Shown here: positions 1 to 8,448 of the stretch, one piece after another
Position numbering within the stretch: the first letter of the stretch is position 1
Layout: the number at the start of each line of letters is the position of its first letter
Source of the DNA: DATJPD01 sp035506575
GTDB taxonomy: Bacteria > Pseudomonadota > Alphaproteobacteria > CACIAM-22H2
Direction: 5' to 3'
NCBI GenBank assembly: GCA_035506575.1
Contig: DATJPD010000036.1
Location: 1-64,000 of the forward strand
DNA length: 64,000 nucleotides
Translations under genes and position numbers: made by a program
The notes under the pieces: generated by a model
What the model saw: only the letters and a program-made list of their open reading frames with translations
Told to the model about the DNA's origin: nothing
The model's database searches: none

Positions 1-940
1 CGGGAGTGCCGCCCTGCACGATGACGCCGATCTCGGTCAGCCGCTGCTTGATCGCCGGCTGCGCGAGGCCGGCGTTCAGCTCCTTGTTCAGGATCTGGAT
101 GATCGGCTCGGGCGTGCCCTTCGGCGCCCCCAGGCCGATCCAGCCTTGCGCCTCGTAACCGGGCAGGAAGTCGGCCACCGGCGGCAGGTCGGGCACCGAG
201 GCGAGCCGCACCTTCGACGTCACCCCGAGCCCGCGCAGCTTGCCGGCGCGGATCTGCGGCAGGGCCGTCGGCGTCACGTCGAACATCAGCTGCACGTTGC
301 CGGCCAGCAGGTCGGTCACCGCCGGTGTCGAGCCCTTGTAGGGCACGTGCACGAGGTCGAGCCCGGCCATCGATTTGAACAGCTGCCCCGCCAGGTGCTG
401 CGGCCCGCCGACGCCGGCGGAGGCCATGTTGATCTTGCCCGGGTTGGCCTTCGCATAGGCGATGAACTCCGGCACCGTCTTGGCCGGCACCGAGGGATGA
501 ACCTCCATGATCAGGGGGGCGAGGCTGATCTGGCCGATGGGGGCGATGTCCTTGACCGCGTTGAACGTGATGTCGGGATAGAGCGCCGGGCTGATGGCGT
601 TTTGCGAGTTGACGGCCAGGAGCGTGTAGCCGTCGGGGGCGGCGCGTACCACCGTCTCGGTGCCGATATTGCCGCCGGACCCGGGCCGGTCGTCGACCAC
701 GAACGACTGGCCGAGTTGCCGCGACAGCCAGTCGGCGAGAAGGCGTGCGTGGATGTCGGACGAGCTGCTCGCGGCCTGCGGGACGATGAGGCGCACCGAG
801 CGCGACGGATAGGTCTCGGCCCGCGCCATCCGCCCCAGGGTCAGCACATCTGTGGCGGGCAGGATTGCGGCCGCGGCGGCGGCGCGCAGGACCTCGCGGC
901 GCGCAAGTCCCCGCCGCGCAACTCCGAGACTATCTCGCAT
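1..940 (-). CDS. Bug-family (TctC-like) tripartite tricarboxylate transporter solute-binding protein, 3'-truncated by window
   Basis: Periplasmic binding protein of the Bug family, which captures carboxylates and related organic acids. Translating the minus strand from 940 gives 313 residues up to the window edge. The N-terminus has an Arg-rich start, a hydrophobic Ala stretch and an ARAE cleavage-like site around residue 41. The family patterns YPSRSVRLIVP, DDRPGSGGNIGTE and HVPYKGSTPAV then follow. GGAGG sits just upstream of this ATG, which fixes the start. No TctA/TctB membrane genes are visible, as is common for orphan Bug proteins. The C-terminal end lies outside the window. Family assignment is firm; the substrate is unknown. 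Confidence 0.9.
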   Translation of the reverse strand, partial: MRDSLGVARRGLARREVLRAAAAAAILPATDVLTLGRMARAETYPSRSVRLIVPQAASSSSDIHARLLADWLSRQLGQSFVVDDRPGSGGNIGTETVVRAAPDGYTLLAVNSQNAISPALYPDITFNAVKDIAPIGQISLAPLIMEVHPSVPAKTVPEFIAYAKANPGKINMASAGVGGPQHLAGQLFKSMAGLDLVHVPYKGSTPAVTDLLAGNVQLMFDVTPTALPQIRAGKLRGLGVTSKVRLASVPDLPPVADFLPGYEAQGWIGLGAPKGTPEPIIQILNKELNAGLAQPAIKQRLTEIGVIVQGGTP

Positions 941-989
941 GGCGTCCTCCCTGTGAGCGCGATGTTCTATGGGTGCGCTTCACCGGTGA

Positions 990-1018
990 GAGTCTTGTCG
1001 GCAGGCCGCCCTGTCAAT
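990..1018 (-). promoter_or_regulatory. possible sigma70 promoter for the Bug protein gene
   Basis: On the minus strand a perfect TTGACA (1018-1013) is followed after 17 bases by GACTCT (995-990), about 50 bases before the ATG at 940. The -35 is strong and the -10 is weak. This is inferred from sequence only. Confidence 0.3.
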
Positions 1019-1063
1019 TGATATTCGGGTGAGGGCGCTTCGTGAGGGCCCCGCGTCTGCAAC

Positions 1064-2119
1064 TCAGCAGGGAAGTCCCTTGCGGTCGAGGCACATCAAG
1101 GCTTCGAGCAGATAGAAGTCGCCGATCAGGGTCTCGCAGGCGGGGGCCGCCCCGTGCCGCTCCGAGCCGGCTTCGACCAGCATGCCCGGTGGCCGTGCGT
1201 CCTGCGGATCGACCGGGGTCACGTGATGGGCGAGGTTGTTGAGCAACGGGCCCAGCCTCGCTGCGTGCCGGCGCACCAGCTCGTGCGGCGGGTCGAGTAC
1301 GCAGAGACGCGCGATGGCCGAGGCGATGATCGCGCCTGCGGCCGTGTCCGCCGGTCCCGCACCCGGGCCGCCCGCCGCGGGGTCGCGCGGGGGCACGTGA
1401 TCGGCACCCGAGTTGAGCCACAGATAGTCGACCAGGCGGTCGCCCGCGTCGAGATAGCGGCGGTCGCGCGTCGCCTCCCAGGCCCGGTAGTAGCCGGCGA
1501 TCGCCAGCGCCAGGCGGCGGCTGCGGAAGGGCGGGTTGTCGTCCGGCTTGGTCTCGACCTTGGTCTCGCGGTCGAGCAGCTCGGCGATCGTGAAGTCGAG
1601 ATGCCTGCGCGCGCCGGCCAGCCACGTCTTGTCGTTGAGCACCTTGGCCGCGTACCAGTCCAACGTCGTGCCCAGGAGGGCCGTGTCGAGGCGATGGATC
1701 TCGTTGCCGCCGCCGTCGCGCCCGAGCGGCCGCGCCCCGGTCACGTCGTCGGCCATGTCGGCGACCGCGTGCGCCGTGTCGAGCGCCATCTCCTTGAGCT
1801 CTTCGTCCTTGAGCGAGGTGGCCAGTCGTGCCGCCGAATAATAGAACGCGGCGCCGCGCATCAAATCGTGCTTGAAGCGGTCCTCGCCGCGCTCGGCGGT
1901 GCGGCTCTTTGCCTCCTCGATCAGCTCGGGCAGCTTGCGCCGCTCGCCCACCAGCCGCAGCGCCTCGACCCACAGACTCCACGTCCAGTCGGGGGTGCCG
2001 GTGGTGTGCCATTTGCCGTCGCGCCGATCGGCGTCGGTCGGCCATTTGCCGCCGATCGCCTCGCGGGTCGACAAGACCCGGTCGCACAACAGATCGAGAA
2101 GCCGCGCGCGTGCCGCCAT
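1064..2119 (-). CDS. GH88-like (unsaturated glucuronyl/rhamnogalacturonyl hydrolase-type) protein
   Basis: A 351-residue protein with the look of an (alpha/alpha)6-barrel glycoside hydrolase of family 88: repeated helical segments, WTWSLWVEALRL, EIHRLDTALLGTTLDWY, GYYRAWEATRDRRYLDAG, an Asp-containing TAAGAIIASAIARL segment, and a terminal CETLIGDFYLLEAL. Family enzymes remove the unsaturated uronic acid left by polysaccharide lyases, using catalytic Asp residues. There is no clear signal peptide, so it is probably cytoplasmic. I chose the ATG at 2119 because the sequence becomes family-like there. The frame stays open upstream to 2197, and no start has a strong Shine-Dalgarno. No lyase or sugar transporter lies nearby, so the substrate is uncertain. 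Confidence 0.65.
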   Translation of the reverse strand: MAARARLLDLLCDRVLSTREAIGGKWPTDADRRDGKWHTTGTPDWTWSLWVEALRLVGERRKLPELIEEAKSRTAERGEDRFKHDLMRGAAFYYSAARLATSLKDEELKEMALDTAHAVADMADDVTGARPLGRDGGGNEIHRLDTALLGTTLDWYAAKVLNDKTWLAGARRHLDFTIAELLDRETKVETKPDDNPPFRSRRLALAIAGYYRAWEATRDRRYLDAGDRLVDYLWLNSGADHVPPRDPAAGGPGAGPADTAAGAIIASAIARLCVLDPPHELVRRHAARLGPLLNNLAHHVTPVDPQDARPPGMLVEAGSERHGAAPACETLIGDFYLLEALMCLDRKGLPC

Positions 2120-2286
2120 CCGGAAAAGACGCCCCTGGCCGAAAGATGTCCCCTGCTCGCGAACGACTATACACGGCGCCGGGCAGGCCGAAAACATGCC
2201 GGTTTTTGGTTGCAGGCTGGCAATCTTGGTGATTCCCTGAGTGTCACCGGCGTTCGAGTCGGGTCAGGGGCGAGTCAGGTCAGGCC

Positions 2287-2898
2287 ATGCGGCTCTCGGT
2301 TCGGGGGTTCCTGTACGGGGCGTTGAGTGCGGCAGCGGTGCTGGCCACGGCCCTTGTCGTGGTTGGCGCCCTGGCCGAGGAAGCGTCGGCTCCCTCCCCC
2401 TACAACGCGCCCGTGGGGGATCTCGCGCAATCGGCCGCCCAGGGCGATTCCCGCGCGCAATACGAGCTCGGCGTCGCCTATGCGAACGGCGACGGCGTCC
2501 CCGCCGATTACGCCGAGGCGGCCCACTGGTTCAGCGAGGCCGCGCACAAGGGCAATTCCGAGGCGCGCCGCCAGCTCGCGTTCATGGTGCAGATGGGTCT
2601 CGCCGTACCGGCCGACGATCAGTCGGCGGCGGTCGCCGACGGCGTGCCCGTGCGCGTGCAGGTGGCCTCGGTCGCGAGCGAGGCGGATGGGGCCCGCGAG
2701 TGGCGGCGCTTGCGCCGCCTCCACCCCGAGGCCCTCGGCAGCCTCACCATGGCGGTCGAGGCGTTCGACACGCCCACCGGCGACCGTCTGTTCCGCGTCG
2801 AGGGCGGCCCGCTCGACGAGGCCGCGGCGCGCACCGTATGCGACAAGCTGCGCGCTGCCGGCGCCGGCTGCCGCATCGTCCGCCCGGCGACACCGTAG
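2287..2898 (+). CDS. Sel1-repeat / SPOR-like envelope protein
   Basis: A 203-residue protein with an N-terminal hydrophobic segment (residues 9-29; signal anchor or signal peptide). Two Sel1-type TPR-like repeats follow (about 45-120; the first has the classic AQYELGVAYANGDGVPADYAEAAHWF signature, given here in parts: AQYELG, YANGDGV, AAHWF). The C-terminal domain (about 125-200) runs VPVRVQVASVASEADGAREW to CRIVRP, resembling a SPOR peptidoglycan-binding fold. The combination suggests a periplasmic scaffold acting at the cell wall. AGG-rich sequence precedes the ATG. It is divergent from the GH88-like gene, with a shared 167-bp intergenic region. Confidence 0.7.
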   Translation: MRLSVRGFLYGALSAAAVLATALVVVGALAEEASAPSPYNAPVGDLAQSAAQGDSRAQYELGVAYANGDGVPADYAEAAHWFSEAAHKGNSEARRQLAFMVQMGLAVPADDQSAAVADGVPVRVQVASVASEADGAREWRRLRRLHPEALGSLTMAVEAFDTPTGDRLFRVEGGPLDEAAARTVCDKLRAAGAGCRIVRPATP

Positions 2899-2908
2899 CT
2901 TCTTCTTC

Positions 2909-2945
2909 GTCATGCGCGGGCTTGTCCCGCGCATCCACGTCGGGC
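2909..2945 (+). repeat. REP-like intergenic palindrome, copy 1
   Basis: A perfect 9-bp inverted repeat, ATGCGCGGG (2912-2920) and CCCGCGCAT (2926-2934), with a 5-base loop CTTGT, followed by CCACGTCG. This short palindrome type is common between genes in alphaproteobacteria. A decayed second copy lies in the same orientation at 4861. The rest of the gap 2899-3077 holds no gene. Confidence 0.6.
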
Positions 2946-3077
2946 CGCACGCATGCTGCTGGACATGGATGGCCGGAACTCCTGTCACGCTGATGCTGTT
3001 CCTTCTGCGGTAATCGCGGCACCCCCGGTTGTTCATGCCGGCCGCGGGGACTAGAGTCGAAGCGGAGGAGCAGCACC

Positions 3078-4835
3078 ATGGCGACCAGGAAAAACGGCAA
3101 CGGCAAGTTCAACGGCAACGGTAAAAAGAAGCTGCGCAGCGCCGACTGGTTCGGCGGCCACGACAGCAACGGCTTCGTGCACCGCAGCTGGATGAAGAAC
3201 CAGGGCTGGCCCGACGACGCGTTCGACGGGCGGCCGGTGATCGGCATCTGCAACACGTGGTCCGAATACAACCCGTGCAACGCGCATTTCCGCGACCTGG
3301 CCGAGCACGTGAAGCTCGGCGTGTGGGAGGCGGGCGGCTTTCCGCTCGAGTTTCCGGTGTTCTCGACCGGCGAGGTGCTGCTGCGCCCGACCGCGATGCT
3401 CTACCGCAACCTCGCGAGCATGGACGTCGAGGAGGCGATCCGCGGCAATCCGATGGACGGCGTGGTCCTCCTGATGGGCTGCGACAAGACCACGCCGGCC
3501 CTCCTCATGGGGGCGGCCAGCTGCGACCTTCCGACCATCGGGCTGTCGGGCGGGCCGATGCTGAACGGCCACTACAAGGACATGATGCTCGGCTCGGGCA
3601 CGCATGTGTGGAAGTTCATCGCCGAGGTGAAGGCCGGCAAGATGAGCATGGAGGAGTTCCTGTCGGCCGAGGCCGGCAACTCGCGCTCGGCCGGCCACTG
3701 CATGACCATGGGCACCGCATCGACGATGGCGAGCATGGTGGAATCGCTCGGCATCGGCCTTCCGACCAACGCCGCGATCCCGGCCGCGGATTCGCGGCGC
3801 AAGAAGCTCGCCCACATGGTCGGCCGGCGCGCCGTCGAGATCGTGCGCGAGGACCTGCGCATGTCGAAGGTGCTGAAGCGTGAGAACTTCGAGAACGCGA
3901 TCATGGTCAACGGCGCCATCGGCGGCTCGACCAACGCGGTGATCCACCTGATCGCCATCGCCGGCCGCATGGGCATCGACATTTCCTTGGATGATTGGGA
4001 CAAGCTCGGGCGTGACATCCCGTGCCTCGTCAACCTCATGCCCTCGGGCGAGCACCTGATGGAGGATTTCTACTACGCGGGCGGCCTGCCGGTGGTGATC
4101 AAGGAGCTGGGCAAGCGCCTGCACCGCGATGCCCTCACCATCAACGGCAAGACGATCGGGGAGAACAGCAAGGCGGCCGAGTGCTGGAACCGCGACGTGA
4201 TCTTCCCGTACGACAAGCCGTTCAAGCCCGAGGGCGGCATCGCGGTGCTGCGCGGCAACCTCGCCCCCGACGGCGCCATCCTCAAGCCCTCGGCCGCGTC
4301 GCCCAAGCTGATGAAGCACCGCGGGCGCGCGGTGGTGTTCGAGAGCATCGAGGACTATCACGACCGGGTCGATGACCCGAAGCTCGACATCGACGAGACC
4401 TGCGTAATGGTCCTCAAATATTGCGGCCCCAAGGGCTATCCCGGCATGGCCGAGGTCGGCAACATGGCGCTGCCGGCGAAGCTCCTGAAGAAGGGCATCA
4501 CCGACATGGTGCGCATCTCGGACGCGCGCATGAGCGGCACCGCCTACGGCACAGTCGTCCTGCACGTGGCCCCCGAAGCCGCCGCGGGCGGGCCGCTCGC
4601 GCTGGTGAAGAACGGCGACATGATCGAGCTCGATGTCGAGAAGCGCAGGCTGCATCTCGACGTGCCGGACGCCGAGCTCGAGAAGCGCCGGCGCGGCTCG
4701 GAGAGCTTCAAGTCGCCCTACACGCGCGGCTACACCAGGCTCTACGTGGAGACCGTCCAGCAGGCGAACAATGGCGCCGACCTCGACTTCCTCGTCGGCC
4801 GCAGCGGCACCCCCAAGCTCCGGGAAAGCCATTGA
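3078..4835 (+). CDS. IlvD/Edd-family dehydratase, sugar-acid (L-arabinonate/D-xylonate dehydratase-like) type
   Basis: A 585-residue Fe-S dehydratase that removes water from a 2,3-dihydroxy acid to give a 2-keto-3-deoxy acid. Three Cys in the family positions are visible: Cys58 (GICNTW), Cys135 (MGCDKTTP) and Cys208 (GHCMTMGTAS). They are the expected ligands of a [2Fe-2S] cluster. GDMIELDVEKRRL and the C-terminal NNGADLDFLVGRSG tail resemble the pentonate dehydratases more than biosynthetic IlvD. The N-terminus carries an unusual Lys/Asn/Gly-rich 20-residue extension with two NGNGK units. GGAGGAG precedes the ATG. It stands alone between two intergenic repeats, so the pathway is inferred from the subfamily only. 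Confidence 0.85.
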   Translation: MATRKNGNGKFNGNGKKKLRSADWFGGHDSNGFVHRSWMKNQGWPDDAFDGRPVIGICNTWSEYNPCNAHFRDLAEHVKLGVWEAGGFPLEFPVFSTGEVLLRPTAMLYRNLASMDVEEAIRGNPMDGVVLLMGCDKTTPALLMGAASCDLPTIGLSGGPMLNGHYKDMMLGSGTHVWKFIAEVKAGKMSMEEFLSAEAGNSRSAGHCMTMGTASTMASMVESLGIGLPTNAAIPAADSRRKKLAHMVGRRAVEIVREDLRMSKVLKRENFENAIMVNGAIGGSTNAVIHLIAIAGRMGIDISLDDWDKLGRDIPCLVNLMPSGEHLMEDFYYAGGLPVVIKELGKRLHRDALTINGKTIGENSKAAECWNRDVIFPYDKPFKPEGGIAVLRGNLAPDGAILKPSAASPKLMKHRGRAVVFESIEDYHDRVDDPKLDIDETCVMVLKYCGPKGYPGMAEVGNMALPAKLLKKGITDMVRISDARMSGTAYGTVVLHVAPEAAAGGPLALVKNGDMIELDVEKRRLHLDVPDAELEKRRRGSESFKSPYTRGYTRLYVETVQQANNGADLDFLVGRSGTPKLRESH

Positions 4836-4860
4836 ACGGCGCGGGCCGGCTTCTCTTTTC

Positions 4861-4896
4861 CGTCATACCCGGACCTGTTCCGCGCATCCACGTCGT
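4861..4896 (+). repeat. REP-like intergenic palindrome, copy 2 (decayed)
   Basis: Matches copy 1 at 2909 in order and spacing: GTCAT, CGG, TGT, CCGCGCATCCACGTCG. The left stem arm has drifted, so the hairpin is imperfect. It lies just downstream of the dehydratase stop in the same orientation as copy 1. Confidence 0.5.
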
Positions 4897-4963
4897 GCGC
4901 CGGCAACATTTAATGTGATCGCCGCGATGGCTCAGTCAACTGTCCCGTGGGGTGCCAGCTTTT

Positions 4964-4985
4964 CCTCTCCCCCCTTGGGGAGAGG
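4964..4985. repeat. short palindromic intergenic repeat (CCTCTCCCC type)
   Basis: A perfect 9-bp inverted repeat CCTCTCCCC (4964-4972) / GGGGAGAGG (4977-4985) with a CCTT loop. C-run/G-run palindromes like this are widespread between genes in alphaproteobacterial genomes. It overlaps the region where an upstream start for the next frame could be drawn, which argues for a start after the repeat. Confidence 0.5.
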
Positions 4986-4990
4986 GTAGG

Positions 4991-5511
4991 ATGGGGGGCC
5001 GAGTTGTCTTCGCCCTTATTGCTGCGGCTGTCCTGCTGGAAGCCGCGCCCTGCGAGGGCAGGGACGTCGTTGTTTTGCGGGCGCATCTCCAGTTCTCCGC
5101 CGCACCCGTGGCGAAAGCGCCGCGTGTCATCTTTTCACTGCCGGAACGTGATGAGCGATACAGCCTTTGGCTGGAGCCTGAATTCGACGTTACGCGTCAT
5201 CTGAGTTCGTTGGAGCTTGTGCTCCAGAAAGCGGGCAGCGACACGGCAGCGACAAACATGCTCGATCCCCCCGGTCACTGGCATGGATATCAGAAGTACA
5301 TGTTTGCCGCGTCCGATTTCGCGCGTGGCCCGGAGCAATCCGCCTATGGTCGCACAAGGACGATGTCCGTCAAGCGCTCGAATTGATGCTGCGGATCGAT
5401 GTCATCCAGGCGCCGATAAGCGCGCTCTCCGGGTCGCCCGGCGGTTCTGAGAACCAATTCGAGAAACTCGACCTCGCCATCGAGATGCTCCGCACAACCG
5501 AGGGACCGTAG
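4991..5511 (+). pseudogene. small secreted hypothetical protein, frameshifted
   Basis: From the ATG at 4991 the frame encodes a signal peptide (MGGRVVFALIAAAVLLEAAP) and a mature part with FSLPERDERYSLWLEPEFD and GHWHGYQKYMFAASDFARG, then stops at 5386. A second frame, one base back, continues as a plausible protein (LWSHKDDVRQALELMLRIDV to EMLRTTEGP) and stops at 5509-5511. Both parts have coding character and join near 5340-5350. One missing base would explain this. It is either a real one-base deletion or a sequencing error. I do not recognise a function. Confidence 0.5.
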
Positions 5512-5527
5512 CGCGACTGCTAGACCA

Positions 5528-5544
5528 TTGGCAAAATTTGCCAA
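5528..5544. promoter_or_regulatory. putative ParD operator palindrome
   Basis: TTGGCAAA-A-TTTGCCAA is a perfect 8+1+8 dyad, 18 bases before the parD start. Type II antitoxins of the ParD/CopG class usually bind such palindromes to repress their own operon, so this is the likely autoregulatory site. The promoter itself is not obvious. Confidence 0.6.
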
Positions 5545-5562
5545 CCGTGATAGCCTCCCCGA

Positions 5563-5841
5563 ATGCCCACCCGCAACATCAGCCTGACTCCCGAGCAGGA
5601 CGCCTTCATCGAAACGGCGGTGAAGTCTGGTGAATATCAGAACGCCAGCGAGGCCGTGCGCGACGCGTTGCGGGCGCTGCAGCAACGCCGGCGCGAGGAC
5701 GCCCTTAAGCTCAAGGCGCTCCGCGCGCACGTGAAGGCCGGGGTGGAGGCATTGGAACGCGGAGAGTTTCGCGACGTTGCGGACGCGGACCTCGACCGGT
5801 ATCTCGACGGATTGACCGCCAGGGACAAGCCCGCGCGCTGA
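5563..5841 (+). CDS. parD: ParD-like type II antitoxin
   Basis: A 92-residue protein. The N-terminal ribbon-helix-helix pattern RNISLTPEQDAFIETAVKSG followed by YQNASEAVRDALRALQQR is the ParD/CopG DNA-binding fold. The charged C-terminal half would wrap the toxin. It lies 4 bases upstream of the toxin gene. The ATG has no convincing Shine-Dalgarno, so translation may be leaderless or weak. Binding to the palindrome at 5528-5544 is the expected control. Confidence 0.85.
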   Translation: MPTRNISLTPEQDAFIETAVKSGEYQNASEAVRDALRALQQRRREDALKLKALRAHVKAGVEALERGEFRDVADADLDRYLDGLTARDKPAR

Positions 5842-5845
5842 CGCG

Positions 5846-6184
5846 ATGGTGGGCTTTCGCCTTTCACCGCTGGCGGAAGCGGACCTCGCCCGAATTCTGG
5901 CCGTAAGCGAGGACAGATGGGGGCCGGAGGGTCGTCGCAGGTATGCCGCGCTTCTCGCCGCGGCCCTGCGCTGCGTGGCCAAGGCGCCCGCCCGACCGGC
6001 GACCCGGGATCGCGCTGAGCTCTCGCCCGGCATCCGCAGCTTCCATATCGGGCATGTCCCGGGGTCGACGATCAAGAACCCTGTGCACGTCCTCTATTAT
6101 CGCGCTATCGCGACGGATAGGATTGAGATTGTCCGCGTGCTGCACGAACGGATGGAGCCCAGCCGGCATTTGACAGAGACATGA
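5846..6184 (+). CDS. parE: ParE-like type II toxin
   Basis: A 112-residue RelE/ParE-superfamily protein: FRLSPLAEADLARI at the N-terminus, PGIRSFHIGHV in the middle, and HVLYYRAIATDRIEIVRVLH near the end, the typical beta-strand core of ParE toxins. Family members poison DNA gyrase and are neutralised by the upstream antitoxin. The stop overlaps the next ATG by 4 bases (ATGA), so the aminotransferase may be partly translated from this mRNA. The two are functionally unrelated. Confidence 0.85.
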   Translation: MVGFRLSPLAEADLARILAVSEDRWGPEGRRRYAALLAAALRCVAKAPARPATRDRAELSPGIRSFHIGHVPGSTIKNPVHVLYYRAIATDRIEIVRVLHERMEPSRHLTET

Positions 6185-7374
6185 CCATTCCTGCGACCTC
6201 TTCCTTTCCCGCGCCCCTCTGCCCGCGCATCGAGCGCTTCCCCGGCTCGCGCATCCGCGAGGTGGCGCATGCCGGCATGTGGAAGGCCGACGTTGCCGCC
6301 CTGTGGTTCGGCGAGGGCGACACGCCCACGCCCGCCTTCATCTGCGAGGCGGCGGCGCAGGCGATGAAGGAGGGCCGCACCTTCTACACCCCCAACAGCG
6401 GCATCCCCGAGCTGCGCACGGCCATCGCGCGCTATGCGACGCGGCTGCATGGCGGCCCCGTCACCGAGAACCGCATCACCGTCACTGCCTCGGGTGTCGC
6501 CGCGATCATGCTCACCATGCAGGCGCTGGTCGACGCGGGCGACAACGTGGTCATGACCACGCCGGTGTGGCCGAACTGCGCGGATGCGATCTACGTCCTG
6601 GGCGGGGAGGTACGGCGCGTGCCCTTGCAGGCGCCGGATCTCAAGACCGGTGCCGAAAGCTGGCGGCTCGATCGCGACCGGCTGGTCGCGGCGTGCGATG
6701 CGCGCACGCGCGCGATCTTCGTCAATTCGCCCGGCAATCCGACCGGCTGGATGGCGACGTCCGAGGACCACGCGGCGTTGCTCGAGTTTGCGAGGAAGCG
6801 CCGCATCTGGCTGGTCTGCGACGAAGTCTACGAGCGGCTGGTCTACGACCGCGCCTGCGCGCCCAGTATCCTCGACCACGCGAAGGCCGACGATCCGGTG
6901 ATCGCCATCAACAGCTTCTCGAAATCCTGGTGCATGACCGGCTGGCGGCTCGGCTGGCTGGTCCATCCGCCCTCGCTCGCCGACACCTTCGGCAAGCTCA
7001 ACGAAGTGAACGTCTCGAGCCCCGCCACCTTCACCCAGCACGCCGGCATCGTCGCCATCGAGCGCGGCGAGCCGTTCGTGGCCGAGCTCGTGCGCTCCTA
7101 TGCGCGGGCGCGCGATGTGGTGGTGCAGCGCCTGCGCGGCATGCGCCGGGTCGAGCTCGCGGAGCCCGAGGCCGCGTTCTACGCCTTCTTCAAGGTCGAC
7201 GGGATGGCCGACAGCCTTGCCACGGCCAAGCGCCTCCTGACCGAGACCGGCGTCGGCGTGGCACCCGGCAGCGCCTTTGGCCCCGAGGGCGAGGGATTCT
7301 TGCGCCTCTGCTTTGCGACCAGTCCGGATCGCCTCTCCGCCGCCCTCGACCGCCTGGCGCCCGCCTTGTCGTGA
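6181..7374 (+). CDS. class I/II PLP aminotransferase
   Basis: A 397-residue fold-type I aminotransferase of the aspartate aminotransferase group. The PLP Lys is Lys248 in SFSKSWCMTGWRLGW. Other hallmarks are YTPNSGIPELR, NSPGNPTGW (substrate/PLP Asn), DEVYERLVYD (PLP-ring Asp and Tyr), and the C-terminal FLRLCFATSP with the carboxylate-binding Arg. It is followed after 2 bases by a 2-hydroxyacid dehydrogenase. Together they could interconvert an amino acid, its oxo acid and the hydroxy acid. The substrate cannot be read from sequence. Confidence 0.9.
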   Translation: MTIPATSSFPAPLCPRIERFPGSRIREVAHAGMWKADVAALWFGEGDTPTPAFICEAAAQAMKEGRTFYTPNSGIPELRTAIARYATRLHGGPVTENRITVTASGVAAIMLTMQALVDAGDNVVMTTPVWPNCADAIYVLGGEVRRVPLQAPDLKTGAESWRLDRDRLVAACDARTRAIFVNSPGNPTGWMATSEDHAALLEFARKRRIWLVCDEVYERLVYDRACAPSILDHAKADDPVIAINSFSKSWCMTGWRLGWLVHPPSLADTFGKLNEVNVSSPATFTQHAGIVAIERGEPFVAELVRSYARARDVVVQRLRGMRRVELAEPEAAFYAFFKVDGMADSLATAKRLLTETGVGVAPGSAFGPEGEGFLRLCFATSPDRLSAALDRLAPALS

Positions 7375-7376
7375 CC

Positions 7377-8435
7377 ATGGCTGCCCTCCGCATTCTCATC
7401 CCCGATGCGAACTTTCCGGGCGAGGCGATCCTCGAGCGCGAGACCCTGGCCTCGCTCCTGGCCGAGCCCGGCGCCCTGCTCGAGGTGCACCGGCTTCTCG
7501 ACTACAACGGCGTGCCGATGGACTCCTGGCGCCGCGCCGACGCGATCATCCTCTACACCGGCCGCATGACGATCGGGGCCGAGACGGTGAGCCGGCTCGA
7601 GCGCTGCCGCGTCGTCGTGCGCGCCGGCACCGGGGTCGACAACATCGACCTTGCCGCGTGCGCCCGGCGGAATCTCCCGGTCTGCCACGTGCCCGACTAT
7701 TCGACCGAGGAGGTGGCGGACCACGCGCTCGCGATGGCGCTCGCCCTGCGGCGCGGTCTGTTCAGCTACGCCGAGCTGCTGGGCGTCGACCCGGCCGCGG
7801 GCTGGCGCTGGGAGGGGCCGCCGTTGATCCGGCGCCAGCGCGATTCCTCCTTCGGCATCGTCGGCCTCGGCCGGATCGGGAGTGCTGTGGCCCTCCGGGC
7901 GCGGGCGCTCGGCTGCCGCGTCCTTTACTACGATCCTTACGTGAGCGTGGCGCCGCCCGGTTTGGACGCCGAGCGCCGAGATACGTTGGACCAGCTGCTC
8001 GCCGATTCCGACATCGTCAGCCTGCACGTTCCGCTGACCGCCGAAACGCGCGGCATGATCGGGGCGGCCCAGCTCGCGCTGATGAAGCCGCACGCCATCC
8101 TCGTCAACACCGCGCGCGGGCCCGTGGTCGACATCGAGGCGCTCGCCGCCGCGTTGCGCGCCGGCCGTCCCGGCGGGGCGGCCCTCGACGTCCTGCCGCA
8201 CGAGCCGCCCGATCCCGACCACGAGCTGATCGCCGCCTGGCGCATGCAGCCGAGCTGGATCGCCGGCCGGCTCATCCTCTCGCCGCACGCCGCCTTCTAC
8301 AGCCCGGAGAGCGTGCGCGAGCTGCGCATCAAGGCCGCCGGCATCGTGCGCGACGCGCTGTCCGGAAAAGGCGTGCACCACTGCGTCAACCGCGAGCAGC
8401 TGTCGTCCTTCGGCAGCGGGCGCGTGCCGGGGTAA
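7377..8435 (+). CDS. D-isomer-specific 2-hydroxyacid dehydrogenase (CtBP-like)
   Basis: A 352-residue NAD-dependent dehydrogenase reducing 2-oxo acids to D-2-hydroxy acids. The Rossmann motif is GIVGLGRIGSAVALRA. The catalytic set is Arg in VNTARGPVVD, Glu in LPHEPPDPDH and His in LSPHAAFYSPES. The last segment is characteristic of the C-terminal-binding-protein subgroup. ATG at 7377 is used; an in-frame GTG at 7371 is possible. Neither has a good Shine-Dalgarno, so coupling to the aminotransferase (stop at 7374) is likely. Confidence 0.85.
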   Translation: MAALRILIPDANFPGEAILERETLASLLAEPGALLEVHRLLDYNGVPMDSWRRADAIILYTGRMTIGAETVSRLERCRVVVRAGTGVDNIDLAACARRNLPVCHVPDYSTEEVADHALAMALALRRGLFSYAELLGVDPAAGWRWEGPPLIRRQRDSSFGIVGLGRIGSAVALRARALGCRVLYYDPYVSVAPPGLDAERRDTLDQLLADSDIVSLHVPLTAETRGMIGAAQLALMKPHAILVNTARGPVVDIEALAAALRAGRPGGAALDVLPHEPPDPDHELIAAWRMQPSWIAGRLILSPHAAFYSPESVRELRIKAAGIVRDALSGKGVHHCVNREQLSSFGSGRVPG

Positions 8436-8448
8436 AATCAGCGACTCC

